From Liolophura sinensis (Eukaryota; Mollusca; Polyplacophora; Chitonida; Chitonidae): 64,000 nucleotides of DNA. The stretch lies in contig NC_088300.1 in the NCBI RefSeq assembly GCF_032854445.1, positions 41,876,458-41,940,457 on the forward strand, written 5' to 3'. Shown here one piece after another: positions 36,101 through 47,304 of the stretch (positions within the stretch are counted from its first letter, which is position 1; each line of letters starts with the position of its first letter). Made by a program: the position numbers and the translations under genes. The notes below the pieces were generated by a model. That model was not told where the DNA came from and ran no database searches. It was given only the letters and a program-made list of their open reading frames with translations.

Positions 36101-39100
36101 CGTGTCATCAGAGATAACCGTTAACATAGAGGAGCTAGAGAGGACAATCGACAGGTGCTCCACCGCTTCACCGAGTTCCGGCAAAGCAAGGAATTGTTCG
36201 CGATTGAAACAGAATCCACTTAAAGTCAGTGTGATGAAGTTCGTTCGCGGGTTCATGTCACATCCTTTATCACGTGGCAGATGAATATTTTCTTCAGTAT
36301 ACCCCCAACAATATGTAATACATGCGTTATTAGCTGCAGGACACCTGATAACGCTGCCAGCTTTTGTAAGCGCCACAAAACTCGATCACCAGAGCTCATA
36401 GTACATTTTTCATGAACCTTGTTGTCGTTAAGATCCCGAGAGATGGTACGAGAGCAATCGTTCCTGTTGGCTACAACGATATGTGCTGTCTTATTGCTCC
36501 ATTAAGGCCTCACCTATGTACATAGCAAATACATATAAACATATATTATGACTATATATTACATAATTTTTATAAACGTATACCTCTACAGGGGCGTACT
36601 TTGCATTTTTTTTTACCATATTTTTTTTTACCATAATTCATACGCATTAATATTTTCAATAATATTATTTTATTCCTTGGTTCTTTTTACTCTTTGCCTT
36701 AGAAATCAAATTCGTTCCTCTATCTTGTCTTACCGGTTCTTGGGCTTGCTTCAATGAGTTAAGATATCTATTCCATTTTTGCTTTTAATTAAAATTCTTT
36801 AGGCAATTTTCAGAAAGATCTTGTTACATATTGTTCGTTAATATAAATAAAGTAGAGTATGCCAGAAACATCTGAAAAAATGAGACGATGAAATAATATG
36901 GAAATTGCCAGGAGTTTACGGAAAACAATTGCTTACAACAAAGAAAACTCTCCCACCATTGCTAGTAGTGGGCTTGTTCTTGGTGACCAACAATTCAGGT
37001 TCTTCAGACTAGGTTTAGCATATTGAAACAAGTAAAGGTTAACGTACACCCGACCCATCGCTCTCTATAGTCTGTTATCCCTAGACAGTTGCATTCAGTG
37101 AAGGACTTCGACCTGTACAAATTGTGTTTAGACTTCCCAATGGAATAAGAAGAGGATATGTATTGGTATATTATGGCTTAATTTCTGCAGGAGATCGCAA
37201 TCCTTGGGGATGGGAAAAGAACAGCATCCATTATCTGTCGAGAACCCACCGAAGTGTTCCAGGTCGACAAGGGCACCTTTCTGGAGACGTGCCCGGAAGT
37301 CTTTGAAGTGGAACTGGACGCCAAAATGGCATTTGTGGAGTAAGCCATTTAAATGCTTTGTCCAGACTAATGCAATCATTACAAGTCATCACTGCTTTTA
37401 ATACGCCTATACAATGATTCACATTTCTCATATTGCAGACAGTTTGAGATGTTTCTGGGCTGGGACGAAGAGAACCTGCGCAGAATGTGCTTCCTGTCAC
37501 AAGCCATCTATATCCCTCATGGCAAAATCATAGAGGCTGACTGGTCCAAAACCAGTTACGCTTACTTCGTTATGCAGGTGCACTATTTTATTCTACAAAA
37601 ATCTATTACCTTGATAGAATTTATTTTCTTAAGAATAAGATACTGTCAGTTCTAAATTAGCTGAAAAGTTGCCTCGTTAAAATAATGAACCAACAAATCA
37701 GTCAAATACCACCCAGCAAGTACAATTACAGCCTTTAGAATTTTTTACCAGTATATTATTGATTTATTTACTTATTTAATTGATTTTCTTGGTAACAGTG
37801 GTCAGGTCTATGGGTAGAGTAGACCTGTTGCCCTTCGTCTGTTACATTATAAATCTCCTGACTGAAGGCCGTCTACCAGAATTACCTGATATTTCTGTTC
37901 CATCACATTATTATTCTTTCCCCTAGGGAAGAATATCGTTAATGCGTAAGTTTGACATATCGGACTTGAAGGACACAGGTGCTGTTCATGTGTCTGGGAT
38001 GATGGACAAACCTCTCCATTTGCCCAACCCACAGGAGGATAAGTACGGTGGAATTCGGACAGAGCGTTATGCAAATGTTGGCGAGTTACACGTCGGCGAT
38101 CATTGTGTAAGTTCAACCCCACCCAGATGCCATTTCGTTTGTTTGACATGGACAGCGGATGTGTAAATTAAATTCCCAGTTGTATACAACGATAAAAGAA
38201 AGAAACCACATAAACAGCGCCCCATCAGTAGGCCCAAATCAGTGAAACTGATCTTTGACCTTACCATTGTTAGTGTCAACACTAAAACCAAGATATTCCT
38301 GTTCACGTTTAACACCTGGACACAGTTTTGTTACCCTTAGTTTTCATGGCCACCTCCAGGTTATTAAGCCGAACACTGGCAGTTTCGATATCATCACAAC
38401 ATGTTTAAACACGAACAAAGAGATTCTCAGACATCTCGAAGTCAAAGCTCTGTTTTGCATGTACTACCAAATGTATTAGAGGCATACATCATGGGGCGCC
38501 AGATCATCTGCCAGTTAACATGTAGTAACGGTTACTCAAGTGTCATACTGAAGCCACGTTGTGCCGTACAATATCTCACATAAGAAACTAGGACACTTTG
38601 ATTAAGGAATCCTGCACGTTCCCTGGACCTGGATTTGCGTAATATAATTCTTTAATGTACAAATCAGGAGGAAGCCCAGAAAAGCAATTATCAACTTAAC
38701 TTTCTATACCTTAGGAGTATTAATATCTTTGATATTAATGGGAACGTATATGTAAGCATTAGGAATTGTTTTTAAAAAAGTAATTAGCAGTTGTCATGAC
38801 AGTTGTTAAGGAACATTCCTGTATTGTTCCTACACGCATACTTCACAATGCACGCATGCAATGTGTCACCCATAACGCTATTTTCGTGTTTAAACAGTTG
38901 GATGTTTGCATCCAAGTACGATGTGTGCTATGCAAAACACAGCACTGTTGTCTTGGGTCGCTTTATATGGCTGCGTAAGAAGAACCCATAGAACTGCAAT
39001 TCCTCAATGGCAACGCTTAATTTCTTTCTGATTAGAGTCTCACAGACTGATTGCAATCATAGATATCAAGAAAATCGGCTATGTCGATTGAAGGTATTAG

Positions 39101-41188
39101 CAAGAATTCGCCCACAGGATGTACAAAATGTTTTATCTGCACAGTTGTGTAGTTTTTAAAAGTACATACCGACAGACTGGATGACCTGTATATTAATATC
39201 TGCTATCGTTGTAGGACCTGAGAGTGCTGCTGAATGACAGTGAAATGTCTGTGGATACCTTGTCCATGGTCAGTCAAGGGGCAAAGGTTCTTCGAGTAGA
39301 ACACCGCATCATTAGATGGTTAGGGCCTATGAACACAATAGAGGAGTACCTCCGGAAGCGCTACATTCCCTTCAGGTACGTACATGTACCTGGGGCCAGT
39401 CCAGCAAAGCGTGTGCAAATTTCCGTAAACAAAACTGTCATCGTAACACATACTGAAGTAAAACGTTGTGATAACAATTGCGCCTGTCGCAAAACTACAT
39501 GTAAGAAGCTTTGTAAGAAGTGGTCATGACATGAAATACGGAAGGGTGGTTCATCTTCATTGCTCATGAAACATCATGGAGATACATATGTAATTCATAA
39601 CGCATCCTGATTAGTTGGGACCCCTGCAGTAGACACTTCTGTCTAGCCAGTACAAATATCAAGTCACGTTTTGAATCCAGGCTTCACTCTGTATCACGCA
39701 CCATTGTATCGGCCACCAGACGAAGCCAGGCGGCTTCCTGTGAACTGTGGCCAATTTCTTGTAACCTTGAACTTCCGGGACCAACCCTGAAAAAACTGGT
39801 ACACCTCGTTGAGTCGCTGACAAGCCTTCAGGCATAAGGAAACAACCATAACACGCCCAGTTGCAGTGAGTTGTTCGGTGAATAGTGGCACAGTCTAGAC
39901 CCCTAGACGATGGAACAGGAGATCCAGGCACGTATAGACAAGTGAAAATATTCCATATACAAGCAGATTAGCCTTAAAGTTAATTAGAGAATGCATCTTT
40001 TATACATTCTTTTGTTTGTGTGCCAACCAAATAGGATTCCTGAAGATGTCCAGTTGTGCCAAAGATACGTGGAAGAGTGCAACTGGGATGTTTTTAAAAG
40101 AAAAACTATGGCTCAGATTTCTTGTGACCGACATAAGAAGGAGGTGGCTATGATGCCTGTGACCTGTAAAGGCCAGAGTGGCTGGGCCAGGTGGCCCGGA
40201 AGTGGGGTGTATCGAGAATCCGGCACGGCCTTCCACTCACCTATCGACCGTCGGGATCAGGTAAGATGATTATCCACGTAAAGGGTTGACACTCTGCTTC
40301 GCCAGCCAGGTGAGCGCAAATCACGAGCTACTTGTGGCACATTTGTCTGTTTGACAAAAGCTGACGCATTTCCTCTTAGAGCAAAAATACTCAAAGTCTG
40401 TCAGGTGTTTCGTCTACTAAAGCAGACATCAGACTAAGCCAGTCTAAAGATCCCTCTCCATTTCTTTAACAGGTCACTCTACAAGTGGGTTACTTCTGTG
40501 GCCTGACAACAATATCAAACCTTCTTCCTTTAAAGCTGATAAATGATGTGATGGCCTTCAGTTGTTACCTTCCTTTTTTTACCATGGAGTAATATATCTA
40601 TACAAAAGGTGTATTGCCTTTCTAACATTTTTTGATAATGATGTGTCCATTTTTCCTTTTTACAGATAGTGCATTTATTCAGATTATAACCACGTTCAGA
40701 AGAATCCTTGAACCAATTTATTCATCATTGTTAAGTCAATGTTTACGGATTTGTCGGGAGTGATGACAGACAATCAGATTTAGTGTGTAATGATGTTCCG
40801 TCCTACGACAAACAATACCCGGGTAATCAGTGCTAGGAGTCATTAAAAACGTGGTTAGAAATCGAACACTGCGAGGGAGGTTAACAGTAAATTGAGGAAA
40901 GCCCATTTGATATTCTCGTTTTAATTTTTGTGCTTTCAGCTGGCTGAGTTTCTAACACACGTTCGTTCCAAACAGAAGCCAACAGAGACGACCAGACACA
41001 AGACTCGCAGGGATACCGTCGGTGTTCCTTTGGAGATTAGGAGGACATCTTTGTTTCCCCGTTCCAGAATTCAGAAGCAAATTCTCAGAGCATTCCCGGA
41101 CGAGCCTGTGTCCAACGATAGACGTCTCACAATACTCCCGACTCGACCTAAGCTAAACCAACCGAAACACAGCCTCACAACGAAATAA
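32903..41188 (+). CDS. CNBD2: CNBD2-like cyclic nucleotide-binding protein (nine exons)
   Basis: Exons 32903-33115, 34292-34458, 35035-35197, 37191-37339, 37439-37577, 37927-38106, 39215-39375, 40035-40260 and 40940-41188 total 1647 nt, and every phase matches its neighbour (0/0, 0/2, 2/0, 0/2, 2/0, 0/0, 0/2, 2/0, 0). The 548 residues start with a basic, aromatic segment (RMTKLIWWFRVLRAVCGLAQ). A cyclic nucleotide-binding fold spans about 105-225: GRVILRQGHWGINFYFIYSG, then the phosphate-binding cassette SFGEIAILGDGKRTAS with Glu182 and Arg191. A second, degenerate fold spans about 232-385 and lacks the cassette arginine. A basic tail follows. Mouse CNBD2 (CRIS) binds cAMP and is needed for spermiogenesis, so a sperm role is inferred. 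At least the start codon is probably upstream (see 24187-24492); an in-frame ATG at 32858 precedes the acceptor without a stop. Confidence 0.85.
34068..34205 (-). mobile_element. SINE family A, head-truncated, in CNBD2 intron
   Basis: (TTTA)n tail, TGATTGGTGTTTTACGCC, GACGGCGGCCAGCATTATGG core, then GGCAGACCTT. It ends 86 bp before the next exon. Confidence 0.85.
34292..34458 (+). CDS. CNBD2: CNBD2-like exon 2
   Basis: Phase 0 in, phase 2 out. Encodes MLFPVWAQKLAMLGPESR, then TEEDVRQIRGLMLMMKSF and REKYTEVMQYKMAKVAMY: the long helices that lead into the first nucleotide-binding fold. Acceptor GTATCATGCAG, donor ATAAA|GTGGGT. Confidence 0.85.
34704..34855 (+). mobile_element. SINE family A, internally deleted
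   Basis: Head AAGGCCTCCGTGGCCTAGTA, body to GCTCTCCGGCCGAACGCGGG, then straight to AACACCAATCAAATAAATAA. The conserved core is missing. Confidence 0.85.
35035..35197 (+). CDS. CNBD2: CNBD2-like exon 3: first CNB fold
   Basis: Phase 2 in, phase 0 out. Encodes CEKGRVILRQGHWGINFYFI, then YSGSVFVQKETVDPKTKEKK and NIIRAGESFG. The GxxGxxFYFIxSGxV beta-barrel signature is clear. Acceptor TTGTATTTTCAG, donor TTTGGG|GTAAAT. Confidence 0.9.
35455..35945. repeat. About 54-bp tandem repeat interrupted by a SINE
   Basis: Units carry TATGACCTGTCTACACGTAC and AACTGTAACGTCGTG. Three units lie at 35460-35645. The array resumes at about 35875 (GAATCGTAACGTTGTGCCTG) after a reverse SINE A copy (35650-35868). 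Confidence 0.75.
35650..35868 (-). mobile_element. SINE family A inserted in a tandem array
   Basis: ACGCCGTACTCAGGAATGG, a diverged core (CATCGGCGACCAACATTATG), body GACCGGAGAGGAAGCCAGCA and head ending CACGGAGGCCC. Short flanks ATGAAC and ATGAAT may be the target duplication. Confidence 0.8.
37191..37339 (+). CDS. CNBD2: CNBD2-like exon 4: phosphate-binding cassette
   Basis: Phase 0 in, phase 2 out. Begins EIAILGDGKRTASIICREPT directly after GESFG of the previous exon, so the cassette is split by the intron. Glu and Arg are both present. A Thr follows the Arg (RTAS), the residue associated with cGMP contact in cGMP-dependent kinases. Confidence 0.9.
37439..37577 (+). CDS. CNBD2: CNBD2-like exon 5
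   Basis: Phase 2 in, phase 0 out. Encodes QFEMFLGWDEENLRRMCFLS and then QAIYIPHGKIIEADW and SYAYFVMQ, the start of the second CNB-like fold. Confidence 0.88.
37927..38106 (+). CDS. CNBD2: CNBD2-like exon 6
   Basis: 60 codons, phase 0 at both ends. Starts GRISLMRKFDISDL and ends NVGELHVGDHC, a loop-expanded second fold. Acceptor TTTCCCCTAG, donor CATTGT|GTAAGT. Confidence 0.88.
39215..39375 (+). CDS. CNBD2: CNBD2-like exon 7
   Basis: Phase 0 in, phase 2 out. DLRVLLNDSEMSVDTLSMVS then GAKVLRVEHRIIRWLGP, the end of the second fold. The position equivalent to the cassette Arg is not basic in an RxA context, so this fold probably does not bind nucleotide. Confidence 0.88.
40035..40260 (+). CDS. 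CNBD2: CNBD2-like exon 8
   Basis: Phase 2 in, phase 0 out. IPEDVQLCQRYVEECNWDVF then KRKTMAQISCDRHKKEV and a Gly/Trp-rich segment GWARWPGSG. Donor GATCAG|GTAAGA. Confidence 0.85.
40940..41188 (+). CDS. CNBD2: CNBD2-like last exon
   Basis: 82 codons and TAA, after the acceptor TTTGTGCTTTCAG. LAEFLTHVRSKQ is followed by a basic, proline-containing tail ending HSLTTK. Confidence 0.85.
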   Translation: MAEFLTHVRSKQKPTETTRHKTRRDTVGVPLEIRRTSLFPRSRIQKQILRAFPDEPVSNDRRLTILPTRPKLNQPKHSLTTK

Positions 41189-41334
41189 ATACTGGGAAAT
41201 TCCGCCAAAACAAATCCTGATGAAGTGTGTGATGGCGAAAATATATGAGCTCTGCAAACTTTTGTGGCATCAAATGCCCTTCAGCAGGCAGTGGTTAGAT
41301 TTAAACATCTGGCTAGTATTAAGACTATAATAAA
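41184..41334 (+). terminator. Candidate polyadenylation signals of CNBD2-like gene
   Basis: AATAAA at 41184-41189 overlaps the stop codon, and another AATAAA is at 41329-41334. The downstream one is the more likely to be used, because the first would leave almost no 3' UTR. Confidence 0.4.
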
Positions 41335-41349
41335 TAGGAAATTAAACAC

Positions 41350-41485
41350 ATAATTAAAGACGTACAGCATAGACAACAAACCCAGAGCATCGACAACAGC
41401 GCGATAGCTGACAAATGGTCATCCAAAACAGGTGGAATACGGCTTCTTGTCAATTTACCTCCTTTAGGGTTTTATTCTAATTTTG
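41350..41485 (-). repeat. Dispersed element D, copy 5
   Basis: GACGTACAGCATAGACAACA, GAGCATCGACAACAGCG, GATAGCTGACAAATGGTCAT, CTTCTTGTCAATTTACCTCC, TTAGGGTTTTATTCTAATT. Confidence 0.7.
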
Positions 41486-42067
41486 CGATCTTATTGTGAA
41501 ATCAAAATTTTATAATATTTTTCATCTGCTACATAAATTTTTTGAAAATTTATTCAGTATTCAGCGCGATGTTGTTCAGAAATACCGGGCTAAACCTCAA
41601 AGAACCTAAAAAGAATAATTAAATCTTAAAAATATTAAAAACAAAATATTGGAGGAAATATCTCAGACGATAAAAGTTTTCCCTTTGATAACTCTTCTGT
41701 TCAAATTAATTATCACACAGTGACAAACTTTAGGTTAAGTAACATTAAGGAATCCTTCCCGCGTAATGTAAATCGGTTCCTATCTGTGTATTCTGTTGTT
41801 CATTACTGCCTTTTTGTAACAAGCTAGTAACAGATTACTCATGTATTGTTAGAGAGGAACGGTTAATTCAGCTTAGAATCAAGTGGCCATTCTAGGGGAG
41901 CTCGTATCCAATTGCAAGAACATTTTAGCATTGTAGTCATTTCACATTGAAACATTTCCTATAATCAAGTTTTTAAATTTGTTATCAATTTGCGTTCAAA
42001 TATAAATTATCCTTGTTGCTCATCTGCTAAAGACTTAGAACAGAGGCAATATAAAAGCCTTACAGAA
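41486..42067. other. Intergenic, nothing recognised
   Basis: AT-rich sequence with no exon or repeat recognised. Confidence 0.4.
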
Positions 42068-42320
42068 TATAAAAGTATGTCTGTTTCGAAGATGGATTTA
42101 CAGCTCAGAGAGTAAAAGCAGAGAAGCGAAGAGTGAGTGAGTGAATGAGTGCTTGGGGTTTATCGCCGTACTTAACAATTTTTCGGTCATATGACGACAA
42201 CGAGAAGCGACGACAGTGAGATACCTGGCAAATGCTCACACGTAACAAGCGAAATACGACCTCTTGTCAGTTTGCCCCAGATAGGATTTTATTCTAATTG
42301 TTCATGAGTACATGTACAAA
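42068..42320 (-). repeat. Dispersed element D, copy 6, split by family B insertion
   Basis: D sequence CTCAGAGAGTAAAAGCAGAG stops at 42129 and resumes at 42202. The 9-bp target duplication GAGAAGCGA (42121-42129 and 42202-42210) brackets the insert. Confidence 0.8.
42130..42201 (+). mobile_element. Family B insertion with 9-bp target duplication
   Basis: 72 bp: GAGTGAGTGAATGAGTGCTT, GGGTTTATCGCCGTACTTAA, CAATTTTTCGGTCATATGAC, matching the 5' part of the family B copy at 58472. This defines the 5' end of family B. The shortness suggests premature termination or later deletion. Confidence 0.8.
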
Positions 42321-42494
42321 TTAAACGTCTCTTAATACAACGGCTTAATCAGAATCAGGTAAAGAAGGTAAAGAAGTGATGTAAATTTGGAATTTATTAG
42401 ACGTCACTGGTCTGGAATTACACAAAATGCTATGTTTCATCACATTTTATAAATACTAACATGAAAACAAAAACAGGCGATGCTGTCCGCCAGC

Positions 42495-42580
42495 TGGTTT
42501 ATGCTGCTGTAAAGACTTACAACACAGAGAGTGAAACCAGAGCAACGAAAGTGTCGACAACAATTTAGGCTGTCTTTTAA
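42495..42580 (-). repeat. Dispersed element D, partial copy 7
   Basis: GTAAAGACTTACAACACAGA, GAGTGAAACCAGAGCAACGA, then TGTCGACAACA. Confidence 0.6.
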
Positions 42581-45500
42581 CCGTTGTGTTGGTTAATTGC
42601 CAGTGGTTTTGGCGTCTTATTCTTACAAACCTTGGATGTATTTGATAAGGTTAGAAATCTCAGTGATTTGAATTTGAAGGCACCCTAATGTTAATATGTC
42701 CCTGAGAAACGCAATGATCATTTACAATCTTTCTATGCGTGCAATCCGTTGATTTTACGGGGAAGGGCTTTTCAGCCTGGGACTTGGCATTTTCACTATG
42801 TGACCCCTATCCTCATGCCCTACACTTAGACGCGCAAAATGATTCACTGTTACACACGGCGTTCTTTAACTTGACGTTAATAAAGCTGTAAGACATAACA
42901 TTTCTTGTCTCAGTTTCCCATTAAACGTTTACAATCGTATGTCATGGACACGTTTTCCCCACAGATGACGTAAAACTCTGGAAAATCCAAGACTTCAGAA
43001 TCCCACGCCTCATTAGAACAGCAATAGAAGATGAAGTTTGCTGCAGATGGCTTTTCAGGTTTGAACAATCAAACCAACAATATCTCCTATAACATTTGTC
43101 GAACCGCATACATATGCGTTTCCCGCTGTGATGAAGAGCTGTTTTGGGGCTGAAAACCGGTGTTCAGGTTTAACATTTTTATCTGCAATCCTTCGTCCCA
43201 GGAACCATTTTATAACGTTCCCCAAATAGCCATCTTCAAGACAAATTATGTGGATCTAAATACTCGTTCGTCCTGTCGCATATTTTCAAAAGGCTTTTAA
43301 GTCAATCTGTGTTTTGCGCTACCTTCAGACTGGGTCTCTTTTATTCAGCTCTTGTAAACTCTCAGAGGGTCGTAAAACTGATAGATCGCAGCTTTATGGC
43401 CCCTAGGTGTTGACTCCTCTATCCCGCCTTACCCGAGTCTTGCCAGTCTCTAGTTCTTTATCAGACGCACTCTTAACCCAGGACTTCTGGCTAACACGAA
43501 TTTACTAGCACACGCGTCCATCCTCCTTAGTAACGTAGAAATATTCCATTTACAAATCACTGTCATATATCTGTCCAGAATTTCGTCTTTTATTTCTGAC
43601 CTGAGCTATTTTTCCTTCCCAAATCAAATGCGTGGGCCCGCTTCTTTGATATTTGAACAGTCGCGTAGTCTATCTGCTGGTAATTTCGTTCATCACTTAT
43701 TGAAATATACAATCTGAAAGGGACCCAATCATCGACGCGGTTTTGGTCATTTTATCGTTGGGTTTGCTCCTAATAAAGTTCACAGAAACAAGAATAGTAT
43801 GTAATGAAAACACTCACTCCGCGTGTGATTTCAAAAATAGTTGACGAAAACTCGACATTTACAAATGACATACAACAACGACACTACCGTCAGCAACAGC
43901 GAGATTTGATCGGTGGAACTCCGGGCCACCCTGGCAGCTTTTATTCAACAATAGGAATAAAACAAATAACAGCCTCGTGTACAAAGATAAACGAATTTTA
44001 ATGACATTTCTTTAATTATTTTTTTAGGCAGAAAAGCTCTCCTGGCGAGAACGTCAATGAGAAAATCCAGAGTAGGTGAATGGTATAGGATAGTCTATAC
44101 CCAAGGGCATAAATTAAAAATATAACATCAGAGGGCGTTGTTCTAATAACATCTCGACGTGTTACTCTTCTAAAATATTATAAACATCTGAACAGTGACT
44201 TCTCTGCAAGTTGATTTCTCTGACCTGTAGTTTATGTTAAACTGTTGAGTAGTTGATTGCACCAATCACTGCCTTTAGAAATGTTCCAAAGCACGAATTC
44301 ACAGCATTTGTTTTCCAGGATGAAATGGCTGTCAGTAAATGGCAATGTTATATGCCTGTGAGAAGCATTCTGGTTCAGTTTAGCGTAATAATGAACGAAT
44401 GGGGAGTGCAAATTAATCCGTGTCCACTGATATCCTTACAGCCACAAATCAAGTCCTTGGAGTTCCCAGGGGGGGCTACCTGCGATCCCTCGTCGGCGAT
44501 CTGGAAAAGTTCCCGAGAAACAGTGGCATTTATTATTAAGGAGAAATATCCTGTAAATCCCTATGATCTTTGGCACACCTAGTTTTCTGTTCGTTCTTGG
44601 ATCTCATATGTTACCTGATGGAATAACTCTTTATACACAATATACGCATCTTTTATTATGACGTTGTATTAGCTGTCAACTTATGCAGATTTATTTAGAG
44701 AATGCAAATGAAGATATTTCATGATAGGGTTTCAGGGAAGAAAATACTGTTTTGAAGCCTGGCAGATCTGAGTATATTTACTCTGCTAACTATCATCTGG
44801 TTTTCACATTGTAACCGAAATCCATTAGCTTGTTCAACAACAGTCGCCATATAAATACAGTTTGATCTGGTGTTTGACCTACCTGACTATGGACGACTGT
44901 TAGATGCCCCCTTCAGGATCGGTCGTCGGGAATTTTGAAAATATCTCGAAGAATTCTGAAGCGCTGTATATCAGATAGATTGTCGTTTAGACGAACGTCA
45001 CGTTTTCGTTTTCCACTGAAAATAAATAGCATATTTATCGTTAATGAAACATACTTTGTATTTGTTCTTCAAGAAGACTTTGCTACCTGTAATAGATGCT
45101 GTTTTAATGGTTAATCATTCATTACGTTTAACCACTGTAAGATTTTATACTACATAAAGCATTTCTTCCACACCGCCACAGACGCATTTTAATTGTCAGC
45201 AACAGAACATATCACATTTCGCCTTAAACTCCACGCAATTTTAGGGCCATCGATTGTCTGAGTCAGCACTTCTATAGTTTAAGTGGGCTGTAAAACAGTA
45301 TCAAAAGCGTATAAAAAGGCAAACGACTTTTGACCTTGGAGGTTAATTTTACAAAGCCCACTGGTACATTTATACAGAACTTTAATGTGTTCTTTTTTTC
45401 TAAGTACATCATGGAAGGAGTTGAACGCTGAAGCTGGTCCCGCGACGGGTAACTGATCGTCACAGGATAAGTGAGTAATGGACTCCCTATCCACTCACTA

Positions 45501-47183
45501 TTTCTCGAAGCTCCACTGTGAAAGTGGCGTTTTGCTTCAACGTTCTCTGATCTGACCGTATGGAATAACTAGCAGTGGTCAATAATGGATAGTTAATGGC
45601 CATGTTATGACGTGCCGGTCATAAAACCATTCGGTGGTTGAAGGAAGCATACTCTGAGCGTGGACACACGATACTACACCTCCTCTCTGTATCTCCTAGG
45701 CTTTAACTGCCCTTCGCAAATGCTTGGCCACACTTTAAAGAGTCCATCAAACTAGTCTGCTTCACAATGAAATATTCATCGTCCGCAGCGTGACCGGACA
45801 ATAACCAACATGCTCCCAACGTTTCCATTAAAATGAAAAAGAGTGAAATGTCCACTTATCACGGGGCCAACTGCACTCTAGAGCAGCCATTCCCACCCAC
45901 ATCTATACTCTGAAAATGAAATATCTCATGTACATAAATACATTTATATTCATCAGTAAAAGCACAGCCTCTGTTCACAACGTATGCTCTTAACCTGGAG
46001 AAGGCAATAAGCACGTTAAAGTAAAGCCAGTATCTCCGCATAGATAATCATATGATAATCCACATGTATATACCAAACGATCACTTTTATAAACGAGTTG
46101 GGCAAATTGAACTCTTTATTACCATTTTCTCTGAAATATCACTACATACAGTTGAACTGATTGGTCAAAGATATAAGAAACAGTTTTCCATATACGTTGA
46201 GGGATTGTCTTGAGGTTTTAGGTGTCACATTACAGAGTAAAGGTTGTATCGATGGAATAGCAGCACATATCTTCCGCGGGACTTGAGGTGAGGGTTGGGG
46301 TGTTGGTGAATGTAGGGATGGGGTCTTGTTTGGGGATGGGGACAGGGAGCAAGTCATCAACAGGTATCAATCACGGGTAGAGGATGGTAGGAACGCGGGA
46401 GTAATTTTATGCCAGGAACTTCGGTTTGGTACACGAACACGTTGTGTATAATAAACTGTGAACAACAGGATCATTTTGGACTTATAGAGCTCGGATGGGG
46501 AGAGTTTGTACTCATGCTTATACGCTGTGTACAGACAGAAGAAAGTAAAGTCTTGAATAAAAGAAAACGGATCAGAGATGGAAACATTTGAGGGGTGGAA
46601 GGGTGAGGTTTAGCTGTTAGAAAGAAATATAGCACTGATAAGGTCTCAGCATGGAGAGAAAAATGGGTCTCTTTTTCGGTACTGAACAGTGTGGGATGTG
46701 GTGAGGAGTGGGATTAGCTCAGGGTGAAACACTTACCTGATATAATTCCAGAATGTGACATACTGGTAATGAAGTTGCTTTGTATTTGTTTAAAATATGT
46801 TTAAAAACTTAACAGCTGAATCAAATGAATGATCAGAATTCTGCACTGGTAGTTGCATGATGCATTAGGACATAAGATTACCCTGTTTATCTCTACACAG
46901 TGGCGATTGGAGTCAGAGCTCTTATCTTACATCATTACACAACACATTTATAGAAAGAAACGAAAAGTTTCACCGGGGGTATATTTGACATTTTGAATCA
47001 GACTTGCAATTAGCGGCAGTTATTGTGATCAAAATTACATGGTGATTCGGGGAAATACAGATAAGTAAGGAAAGGAAAGGCACAGGTGTGGTATGACAGG
47101 ACTCGTGGCGGACCCGGGTGTGGTCAGAAAGAGGGTCTTAAGCCGTGAACAGAGAAGCAGCAGCAGAACGCAGACCCCTGGGG
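42581..47183. other. Intergenic, no gene supported; may hold peptide-gene 3' UTR
   Basis: The longest frame, 44253-44582 plus (109 codons, possible acceptor GTTTTCCAG near 44319), has plausible codons but no recognisable domain. On the minus strand a TTTATT (AATAAA in reverse) at 46115-46120 could end the peptide gene, giving a 3' UTR of about 1 kb. Neither is established. Confidence 0.3.
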
Positions 47184-47304
47184 TCAGTATACATACATCT
47201 CGTAGGGGTCTACCTGCCCGTGGCCTACCAATGCCCCGCCCCGGGACATGGCAATCAACGCCTGTAGCTCCGCGATTCGCTGGTCAGACGATGTTCTTTT
47301 TAAT
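47184..47304 (-). CDS. Peptide precursor exon 3
   Basis: Acceptor AATTTTCCCAG (minus strand), phase 2 in, TGA stop. Encodes LKR then the second peptide unit and the acidic, aromatic C-terminus VDPYEMYVY. Confidence 0.8.

Noticed and set aside
44253-44582. 109-codon frame as a gene
   Set aside because: Codons look plausible and there is a possible acceptor, but there is no domain, no donor partner and no neighbouring exon; kept only as a note in the gap entry.
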